Source: Candidatus Cloacimonadota bacterium
Lineage (GTDB): Bacteria; Cloacimonadota; Cloacimonadia; Cloacimonadales; Cloacimonadaceae
Assembly: GCA_023392795.1 (NCBI GenBank)
Contig: JAEWNJ010000122.1
Coordinates: forward strand, 1-8,872
DNA length: 8,872 bases
Reading direction: 5' to 3'
Part shown: piece by piece, positions 1 through 5,147 of the stretch
Layout of the letters: every line of letters begins with the position of its first letter
Position numbering within the stretch: the stretch's first letter is position 1
The notes under the pieces: generated by a model
Seen by the model: the letters and a program-made list of their open reading frames with translations, nothing else
Databases searched by the model: none
Told to the model about the DNA's origin: nothing
Made by a program: the position numbers and the translations under genes

Positions 1-4
1 GACC

Positions 5-2134
5 TTAGAACCTGATAATCTTCCTGCTTTGGCTTTTAGCTCCGCTGTCCAGTTTCAACAGATAGATCCCGGCAGGAACCCGTTTCCCAGCGCTATCCAA
101 TCCGGTCCATTGCAGTTCAAACTCCCCTTTAGCGCGGTCTGTATGGCTATAGACCTTTTGTCCCCGAAGGTTATAGATGCTCAGAGAGTATTCTTCCTCG
201 CTGTCCTTGAGAGCTACACTGATCGTAAGCGCATCTTTGAAAGGATTGGGATATGCGTTTTGGAGCATGGGAATAGATGGGGTGGAGATATGGGGATCGT
301 CAATCGCGGTCGGTTCGGGGAAGACCAATTCTATTTCAGCGAACATCACCATACTGCTATCCGGCCATACATGAGGATTGAAGACATATTCTGAACCCCA
401 CTCCCCGTCATCGACGAAGAGCAAGCCCAGACGGCCGACCTTTCTGGTGCCCTGCATCCCGGTATACACCACTTGGTCAGCGGGATACACATACATCATC
501 CTGATCCCGGACAGCAACGGAGTGTCGATATCATTCAAATACAGGGGATCGCTCCAGGATGCGCCGCCATCTGCAGAACAGATGATCACGGTTTCCGGGC
601 TGTTTAGATAGGGTAGATCTTCGGGATGTTGATCAGGCGCGTTATGCGCGTCTCTGGCACGTTTACTATCCTGCCACAGCGCTACCATCATGTTTTCCTG
701 ATTCACTTCGGTGTATCTTTTCATGTTGTAATGGAATATCATCGCATCATTGGCAGCGGTAGTGTCCCAATGGGGAAAGGGGAAGATGGTCTGAACTTGG
801 GGATGAGGGACACCATCGACGAAGGTCCAGGAATCCGTCTCCCCCCAGGGGTATTCCGTATCCCAGGGAGTAAAATGCGGATAGGCAACATTCTGGGTAT
901 TACCCCGTGGATAAACATCTTTGATGACCATGGTGTTATCTGCGGGATCGAAGCGATATGACTTGATCGTAAAGAAATCAGGAAAAAACGCTCCGGAAGG
1001 AGTATTTAAGATCCAGCTCCCGATCGCCTGCAGTCGGCCTGCATTGTCAAAGACGGCGTTAAAATGGTTTGAACTGCTCGGCACCCAGAAGAGCTCATCA
1101 TAAGCATTACCCTCGTCGTCTTGATAGTATCCGTCCGGATAAAAGGACTCCAGAATGGGATTCCATGAGGGTATCACCGATGGGTAACTATGATATACCC
1201 AGGTGCCCTCGCCGTAATTGTCACAGACGAAGATATCCAAAGAGTTTTCATCATAGATGTTTTGATCCTGTAAGTAGCGACTATGATACCCGATCAGATA
1301 CACTTTGCCGCTGGGATCGCACTTTAAAGTGTAGTTGGGGCGGCGATTGTTTACTGGATCGATATTCCAATCGTTTAGCAGAGGGACAGTACTATAATTC
1401 CAGGCCAGATCACTCCCAGAGAGCAGCATGTCAGTGTTGAAATCAGCATAAGCCAGCATCGCGTTTTCGCAGGGCAAATAATGATCAGTGGAGTTCTTCG
1501 TCATTACATAGACTCTGCGCATTTCAGGATTCGGGGAGAGACCAATGGTGATTTCCGGCCAGACAAACTCGTTGTCGGAAGTGCTGCCAATAGTGATGGG
1601 ATTGTCGATAATGATCACCGGAGTGATGATGTCGCCTGGGCTACCGTCCAGAATGCGGTCGTAGGCAAACATGACCTCCAGGGAAGGATCTTCATCTACA
1701 TTCGCATGCCACACATACAGGGGTTTACCGCTATCGTGATCCAGCGCCAGGGCAGGATGACCTTCATTGATATTGCTGTGGGAAATAGTATCTACACTGG
1801 TAAGCATGCCGGAGTTATCGATCCGGGCCCAATATACTCTGCGGGGTTCCATTCGCTCGGTACGCGCATGGAAGGCACAGAAATAGCCTCCACCGAACAT
1901 ATTCGGCACTCGCTGCAGTGGTTGATTGTTGTATCCTCCGATCATGTAATCGTAGTAGGTGGTTTTCAAGGTATCGGGACCGTGCACAAAGCTGAATTGC
2001 GGCACTTCAAGACCACTCTTGCCGCCCTCACTCTCATGAGTTCGATGGTCGATAAGATCATGCGGCCAAGCCTCCTGCAATGCAAAGGCAAAGCCCAGAT
2101 GGAGCAAGATACAAAAAACAAGGATTTTTTTCAC
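5..2134 (-). CDS. Secreted Asp-box (beta-propeller-like) protein with C-terminal type IX secretion sorting domain
   Basis: This 709-residue protein is probably exported to the cell surface or medium. It starts at a GTG (2134-2132), followed by a short basic stretch (MKK) and a hydrophobic signal peptide that would be cleaved after FAFA near residue 18. The long middle part (about 50-600) is rich in aromatic residues, Asp, Asn and Gly with short beta-strand-like segments. It contains one clear Asp-box, SADGGASW at residues 520-527, typical of sialidase/BNR-type beta-propellers. No catalytic site is recognisable, so no enzyme activity is claimed. Residues about 620-709 form a classical Por/type IX sorting domain: QNAYPNPF at 625-632, then SLSIYNLRGQKV, GLDSAGKRVPAGIYLLKL and a basic end (SRKIIRF). 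The stop is at 7-5, so the gene is complete. It is transcribed divergently from the operon at 2472 onwards, and nothing ties it functionally to that operon. Signal peptide and sorting domain are secure; the fold of the middle is inferred. Confidence 0.9.
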   Translation of the reverse strand: MKKILVFCILLHLGFAFALQEAWPHDLIDHRTHESEGGKSGLEVPQFSFVHGPDTLKTTYYDYMIGGYNNQPLQRVPNMFGGGYFCAFHARTERMEPRRVYWARIDNSGMLTSVDTISHSNINEGHPALALDHDSGKPLYVWHANVDEDPSLEVMFAYDRILDGSPGDIITPVIIIDNPITIGSTSDNEFVWPEITIGLSPNPEMRRVYVMTKNSTDHYLPCENAMLAYADFNTDMLLSGSDLAWNYSTVPLLNDWNIDPVNNRRPNYTLKCDPSGKVYLIGYHSRYLQDQNIYDENSLDIFVCDNYGEGTWVYHSYPSVIPSWNPILESFYPDGYYQDDEGNAYDELFWVPSSSNHFNAVFDNAGRLQAIGSWILNTPSGAFFPDFFTIKSYRFDPADNTMVIKDVYPRGNTQNVAYPHFTPWDTEYPWGETDSWTFVDGVPHPQVQTIFPFPHWDTTAANDAMIFHYNMKRYTEVNQENMMVALWQDSKRARDAHNAPDQHPEDLPYLNSPETVIICSADGGASWSDPLYLNDIDTPLLSGIRMMYVYPADQVVYTGMQGTRKVGRLGLLFVDDGEWGSEYVFNPHVWPDSSMVMFAEIELVFPEPTAIDDPHISTPSIPMLQNAYPNPFKDALTISVALKDSEEEYSLSIYNLRGQKVYSHTDRAKGEFELQWTGLDSAGKRVPAGIYLLKLDSGAKSQSRKIIRF

Positions 2135-2139
2135 TCTAT

Positions 2140-2145
2140 CCTCCT
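2140..2145 (-). promoter_or_regulatory. Ribosome binding site supporting a GTG start
   Basis: Read on the minus strand this is AGGAGG, five bases (ATAGA) before the GTG at 2134-2132. It is a full-strength Shine-Dalgarno sequence and decides the GTG start, which also gives a complete signal peptide. The string GGAGGATAGA also precedes the first operon gene on the other strand. Confidence 0.85.
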
Positions 2146-2150
2146 ATTTT

Positions 2151-2160
2151 GTCATATGAC
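2151..2160. promoter_or_regulatory. Perfect 10-bp palindrome near the minus-strand gene start
   Basis: GTCATATGAC reads the same on both strands. It lies five bases upstream of the minus-strand ribosome binding site and touches a possible -10 element, which is where a repressor or translational control site could sit. A perfect 10-mer palindrome can occur by chance in a few hundred bases at low frequency, so the role is only a suggestion. Confidence 0.3.
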
Positions 2161-2163
2161 TAT

Positions 2164-2191
2164 AAGATAACAATCATCGAGACATAGGCAA
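2164..2191 (-). promoter_or_regulatory. Possible housekeeping promoter of the minus-strand secreted protein gene
   Basis: On the minus strand TTGCCT (2191-2186) is followed after 16 bases by TATCTT (2169-2164). The match to a -35/-10 pair is moderate, and the distance to the GTG start suits a leader of roughly 20-25 bases. An overlapping TATAGT (2164-2159) is an alternative -10 with a poor -35. Weak evidence. Confidence 0.25.
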
Positions 2192-2193
2192 AT

Positions 2194-2207
2194 TGCATTT
2201 ACATGCA
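2194..2207. repeat. Inverted repeat TGCAT-N4-ATGCA
   Basis: TGCAT (2194-2198) and ATGCA (2203-2207) are exact reverse complements separated by TTAC. Read on the minus strand it gives CATGTAAATGCA, which resembles CATGTAGAAATGCA at 2360-2373. The two sites may therefore be related half-sites for one regulator, but the similarity is short. Confidence 0.3.
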
Positions 2208-2360
2208 GCATTCAGGCGGCTTCAAGCTCCCTTCACTCGGGACTCCAGCCACATCAGTGCTATTTCTACACCGGCCTAGGGAGCCAAAACTGAGTAAACA
2301 CCAGGCATCTTCTGCATATCTTGATTAGAATCTTTCGATATAACAGTTAGCTTGTCTATC

Positions 2361-2379
2361 ATGTAGAAATGCACTACAT
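2361..2379. promoter_or_regulatory. Inverted repeat ATGTAG-N7-CTACAT, candidate operator or activator site
   Basis: ATGTAG (2361-2366) and CTACAT (2374-2379) are perfect 6-base inverted arms around AAATGCA. The centre lies about 59 bases upstream of the start site predicted from the sigma-54-type promoter. The site therefore fits an upstream activator binding site, although enhancer sites are often further away. It also overlaps a possible but weak sigma-70 pair, TTGTCT (2352-2357) - 17 bases - TACATT (2375-2380); in that case it could be a repressor operator instead. Confidence 0.45.
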
Positions 2380-2401
2380 TATACATAGGCTTTTGACGCC
2401 T

Positions 2402-2418
2402 TTGGCATAATAATTGCA
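2402..2418 (+). promoter_or_regulatory. Sigma-54 (RpoN) type -24/-12 promoter for the operon
   Basis: TTGGCATAATAATTGCA matches the RpoN consensus TTGGCAC-G-N4-TTGCW: the first six bases and the last five all agree, and the invariant GG (2404-2405) and GC (2416-2417) are separated by exactly 10 bases. Transcription would start near 2429, giving a leader of about 43 bases before the ATG at 2472. Such promoters need an ATP-dependent enhancer-binding protein, for which the repeat at 2361-2379 is a candidate site. No such regulator gene is in the window. Confidence 0.55.
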
Positions 2419-2461
2419 AAGGTACGCATCAGCAATTTTCGCAGGATTGTTATCCCATCCG

Positions 2462-2466
2462 GGAGG
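2462..2466 (+). promoter_or_regulatory. Ribosome binding site of the RRE protein gene
   Basis: GGAGG followed by ATAGA and ATG (2472) is a strong Shine-Dalgarno sequence with a 5-base spacer. It fixes the start of the first operon gene. Confidence 0.85.
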
Positions 2467-2471
2467 ATAGA

Positions 2472-2720
2472 ATGGACTTCAGCAAACTGGCCAATCTGGC
2501 CATGAATGACAATGGCTTCGTGTTTGATCCCAATTCGGGGTATAGCTACACGAGCAACGAAACCGGCATCTACATCATGAAGCTGCTGGCTGCCGGGAAG
2601 AACAAAGATGAGATCCGGGAACAGATAATGGCAGAATACGAGGTGAACGAAGATAGCTTTGCCAGCGACTATGAACACTATATGCTGATGCTGGAAGCTT
2701 TGGGATTGGTGGATTTCTAG
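2472..2720 (+). CDS. PqqD-like RiPP recognition element (RRE) protein
   Basis: This 82-residue protein has the layout of the PqqD family, small winged-helix-like proteins that bind leader peptides and present them to modifying enzymes. An N-terminal beta region runs GFVFDPNSGYSYTSNETG (residues 15-32), equivalent to the family's 'tG..y.lN.tg' turn. It is followed by helix IYIMKLLAAG (33-42), KNKDEIREQIMAEYEV (43-58) and a last helix pair ending LEALGLVDF, which matches the 'L...Gll' end. The usual PqqD length is about 80-100 residues. The protein is strongly acidic (about 15 Asp/Glu against 5 Lys/Arg). It has no DSL motif, so it is not a phosphopantetheine acyl carrier. It is the first gene of the operon, and its TAG overlaps the GTG of the ATP-grasp gene by one base, implying coupled translation. 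Family assignment is by pattern. Its partner is not known; the N-terminus of the decarboxylase at 3798 is a candidate. Confidence 0.8.
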   Translation: MDFSKLANLAMNDNGFVFDPNSGYSYTSNETGIYIMKLLAAGKNKDEIREQIMAEYEVNEDSFASDYEHYMLMLEALGLVDF

Positions 2721-3793
2721 TGGTTACAGCTCCATCCAAACCTGATCTGTCCGCACTTGATATCACCATCGCCGTCACTGGGTTGAAGACGGGGGATAAT
2801 CCTCAGCCAGGCGTTCCGGTAATTCGTAGCATTCGTGCTGCCGGCTTCAAGGGCAGGATTATCGGCCTGGTATATGACTCCATGGAATCCGGTATTTACC
2901 TGGATGACCTGGTGGACGAAGTGTATCAAATGCCCTATCCTTCCGCAGGAGCAGAAGCCTTTCTGGCGCGCTTGGAATACATTCTTGGCCGCAGCAAAAT
3001 CGACGTCGTGATCCCCACTCTGGATGCAGAAGTGATCCTCTACATCCGCTTGCAGGACGAACTGAAAAAAATGGGGGTGAAGAGTTATCTACCCACTGAA
3101 GAATGCTTCTTGCTGCGCGACAAGACACGTCTGGCTACCTTCTTCCCTCCCAAGGGGATAAACGTTCCGGATACCACTCTGATCAGCGAAGCAAGCCAGG
3201 TAATCTCTGCGAAAGATCAATTCCCCATGATGATCAAAGGGCGCTACTACGAAGCCTTCAAGGCCAATAATGCGGAGGAAGGGCTGAAGTACTTTTACGA
3301 GATCGAAGGCCGTTGGGGACTGCCCATCATCCTGCAGAAACTGGTGCCCGGCGATGAATACAACATCGTGATCGTGGGTGACGGCGAGGGTGGCATCCTG
3401 GGTATGGTGCCGCAAAAGAAACTGGTGATCACGGACAAGGGCAAGGGCTTTGGTGGTGTGGTGGTAGCCAATCCTGAACTGGACGAATTTGCCACCAAAG
3501 TAATCTCTCTGCTCAAATGGCGTGGGCCCTGCGAATTGGAAGTGATGCGCGGTTTTGACGGAAATTATTACTTGATCGAGATCAATCCCCGTTTCCCAGC
3601 CTGGGTCAGACTGGCCGAAGGTTCGGGGCAAAATCAACCTGCCGCTGTGGTGTTGAAAGCCCTGGGACAAGAAGTATCACCCCTGCCACCAAGTAAATCC
3701 GGCACTCTGTTTATCCGTCATGCAGAGGACATCATTGCCGACATCTCAGTGATGGGCGAAGTATCCGCCAGAAGTGAATTGATAAGAAGGTAA
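2720..3793 (+). CDS. ATP-grasp ligase (carbamoyl-phosphate-synthetase/PylC-like)
   Basis: This 357-residue enzyme should join a carboxylate, through an acyl phosphate, to an amine or other nucleophile using ATP. The N-terminal Rossmann-like part (about 13-120) runs from DITIAVTGL to DVVIPTLDAEV (95-105). The ATP-grasp core follows, with LRDKTRLATFF (132-142), lysine 173 in MMIKGRY, the adenine-loop-like segment LQKLVPGDEYNIVIVGD (205-221), and the metal-binding strands CELEV (271-275) and YLIEINPRFP (284-293), with E274, E287 and N289 the likely magnesium ligands. All hallmark residues are present, so it should be active. The acceptor and donor are unknown. The GTG start overlaps the stop of the RRE gene by one base (TAGTG) and no strong ribosome site precedes it, which suggests translational coupling. 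An RRE protein before it and a decarboxylase after it suggest work on a peptide or a carried amino acid. A carrier-loading role like that of BtrJ is one alternative, peptide-tail ligation another. Confidence 0.85.
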   Translation: MVTAPSKPDLSALDITIAVTGLKTGDNPQPGVPVIRSIRAAGFKGRIIGLVYDSMESGIYLDDLVDEVYQMPYPSAGAEAFLARLEYILGRSKIDVVIPTLDAEVILYIRLQDELKKMGVKSYLPTEECFLLRDKTRLATFFPPKGINVPDTTLISEASQVISAKDQFPMMIKGRYYEAFKANNAEEGLKYFYEIEGRWGLPIILQKLVPGDEYNIVIVGDGEGGILGMVPQKKLVITDKGKGFGGVVVANPELDEFATKVISLLKWRGPCELEVMRGFDGNYYLIEINPRFPAWVRLAEGSGQNQPAAVVLKALGQEVSPLPPSKSGTLFIRHAEDIIADISVMGEVSARSELIRR

Positions 3794-3797
3794 CTAA

Positions 3798-3857
3798 ATG
3801 AAAAAGACATATATAGCCCCCAATATCGAGCGCAACAGCGCGGGCAACATGAACAAA
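3798..3857 (+). other. RRE-leader-like Y-x-x-P-x-I segment at the decarboxylase N-terminus
   Basis: The first 20 residues, MKKTYIAPNIERNSAGNMNK, resemble a RiPP leader more than an enzyme start. Y5, P8 and I10 reproduce the spacing of the YxxPxL motif in lasso peptide leaders, which is bound by PqqD-like RRE domains, and a Gly follows at 16. Related decarboxylases usually begin near the equivalent of residue 22 or later. An RRE gene lies two genes upstream. The motif match is seen directly; binding to the RRE protein is inferred. Confidence 0.45.
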
Positions 3858-5147
3858 TACGGCTCCAAGAGTGTGGTACGCCATCAAGATAGGATCGAAG
3901 GCGTCCTCATAAATGACCTGGTGAAAAATTTCGGCTCTCCCCTGATCGTGCTCAGTGAAACTCAGATGCGCAAGCGTTACCGCCGGCTTCTGGATGTGAT
4001 GCAGATGCATTATCCCAAAGTGGAAATGGCATGGAGCTACAAAACCAACTATCTGGCGGCAGTTTGCAACATCTTTCACCAGGAGGGATCCCGCGCAGAG
4101 GTGGTCTCCAAAATGGAGTATCAGATGGCCAGAAAGCGGGGAATCGAGGGTAAGAGCATCATCTTCAACGGCCCCGGAAAGACCGCTGACTCCCTGCGAA
4201 CCGCCATCGAGGAAGGTGCGCTGATCCATATCGACCATCTTGACGAGATGTATCTGATCGAAAAACTGGCCAAGGAGATGGACATACAGGCGCAAGTGGC
4301 GATCCGAGTGAATATGGATACAGGGATCAGTCCGCAGTGGACCCGTTTCGGTTTCAACTACGAGAATGGCGAGGCGTATCGCACCATTCAACGCTTACTC
4401 TCCGGGAAAGCCATGAAGCTGCGCGGCCTGCATACGCATATCGGAACCTTCGTCCTGGATGCCAATGCTTATTATTGGGCTGCCAAAGCCTTGCTGGAAC
4501 TGGCTACACGGATCGAAAAGGAACATGGCATTGTGTTGGAATACATCGACCTTGGTGGCGGTTTTGCCTCCCAAAACACATTGCATTCCCAGTATACTCC
4601 CGGCGAGCTGGCCTCGCCATCTTTCGATCAATACGCCGCCGCCATCGGTAATGCCTTCAACGAATCCCACTATGTGAGCGAGCATCTGCCCACTCTGATC
4701 CTGGAAACAGGCAGAGCTCTGGTGGACGAAGCCGGATACCTGATCTCCAGTGTGCTTGGCAAGAAAAACCTACCTTCAGGCGAACGCGCTGTAATCCTGG
4801 ATGCCGGAGTAAATACGGCCATCACTGCATGGTGGTATAAACTAAAGGTTACTCCTACCAGAACCTTCCCCGGAGCCTATCAGAATACGATCTTCTATGG
4901 GCCCTTGTGCATGAATATCGATGTTATCCGTCCTGCCGTGCCCTTCCCCGATCTGCATTTCGGGGATAAGGTGCTGATCACTCCCGTGGGTGCTTACAAC
5001 AATACGCAGTGGATGCAGTTTATCGAGTATCGCCCCCAGATTGTGCTCATCAGCGAAACTGGTGAACCCGAGCTGCTGCGCGAAGCTGAGACTTTGGATG
5101 ATATCACTGCACGTGAGCGGATCCCAGAACATCTACGAAAGATCTGA
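3798..5147 (+). CDS. Fold-III PLP-dependent decarboxylase, diaminopimelate-decarboxylase-like, with leader-like N-terminal extension
   Basis: This 449-residue enzyme belongs to the alanine-racemase-fold decarboxylases (LysA, ornithine/arginine and carboxynorspermidine decarboxylases, BtrK). Visible motifs are FGSPLIVLSE (45-54), the PLP lysine K82 in SYKTN, EVVSKMEY (101-108), LHTHIGT (211-217), the phosphate-binding DLGGGF (251-256), LETGRALVDEAG (302-313), C371 in GPLCMNIDVI and GAY (398-400). The family's CES/D-x-x-D motif reads CMNID here, so the acidic residue that recognises the distal amine of diaminopimelate or ornithine is missing. A substrate other than lysine precursor or ornithine is therefore likely. 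Residues 1-20 go beyond the usual start and contain Y-x-x-P-x-I (see separate entry). A ribosome site AAGAAGG (3784-3790) lies seven bases before the ATG. The gene begins four bases after the ATP-grasp stop, and its TGA overlaps the next ATG by one base. Enzyme family is secure; the reaction is not. Confidence 0.88.
   Translation: MKKTYIAPNIERNSAGNMNKYGSKSVVRHQDRIEGVLINDLVKNFGSPLIVLSETQMRKRYRRLLDVMQMHYPKVEMAWSYKTNYLAAVCNIFHQEGSRAEVVSKMEYQMARKRGIEGKSIIFNGPGKTADSLRTAIEEGALIHIDHLDEMYLIEKLAKEMDIQAQVAIRVNMDTGISPQWTRFGFNYENGEAYRTIQRLLSGKAMKLRGLHTHIGTFVLDANAYYWAAKALLELATRIEKEHGIVLEYIDLGGGFASQNTLHSQYTPGELASPSFDQYAAAIGNAFNESHYVSEHLPTLILETGRALVDEAGYLISSVLGKKNLPSGERAVILDAGVNTAITAWWYKLKVTPTRTFPGAYQNTIFYGPLCMNIDVIRPAVPFPDLHFGDKVLITPVGAYNNTQWMQFIEYRPQIVLISETGEPELLREAETLDDITARERIPEHLRKI

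Larger units (their letters stand above)
2135..2471. other. Divergent intergenic region with regulatory palindromes
   Basis: These 337 bases separate a minus-strand gene from the plus-strand operon and must hold both promoters. They contain the two ribosome binding sites, a perfect 10-bp palindrome at 2151-2160, inverted repeats at 2194-2207 and 2361-2379, a small one at 2323-2332 (GATT-AG-AATC), and a sigma-54-type promoter match at 2402-2418. The only longer plus-strand reading frame is 41 codons (2203-2328) with no ribosome binding site, so it is not called. I see no tRNA, no RNA gene fold and no terminator with a U-tract. Confidence 0.7.

Noticed and set aside
1481..2170. 229-codon plus-strand frame opposite the secreted protein gene
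   Set aside because: It is antisense to a gene with a signal peptide, an Asp-box and a complete sorting domain; its own translation shows no domain and no ribosome site.
2226..2284. GCTCCC ... GGGAGC inverted arms as a terminator or hairpin
   Set aside because: The arms are 47 bases apart with no U-tract, and the site lies between divergent genes where no transcript should end.
2203..2328. 41-codon plus-strand reading frame in the intergenic region, considered as a RiPP precursor
   Set aside because: There is no ribosome binding site before the ATG, no leader motif, and it ends upstream of the predicted sigma-54-type promoter, so it would not be on that transcript.
2352..2380. TTGTCT - 17 bases - TACATT as a sigma-70 promoter for the operon
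   Set aside because: Spacing is ideal but both boxes are only moderate and it would give a 90-base leader overlapping the inverted repeat. The sigma-54-type match downstream is clearly better; both could be used.
2472..2720. Reading the 82-residue protein as an acyl carrier protein
   Set aside because: No DSL-type phosphopantetheine serine; the pattern of strands, NETG turn and terminal LGLV fits PqqD-like RRE proteins.
2472..3793. HPr-rel-A type system, which also contains a PqqD-like protein
   Set aside because: No HPr-like protein or HprK-related kinase is present; the neighbours are an ATP-grasp ligase and a decarboxylase.
3732..4391. 219-codon minus-strand frame opposite the decarboxylase
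   Set aside because: It is a shadow of the conserved PLP enzyme, spans a gene junction, and is low in complexity (many His and Leu).
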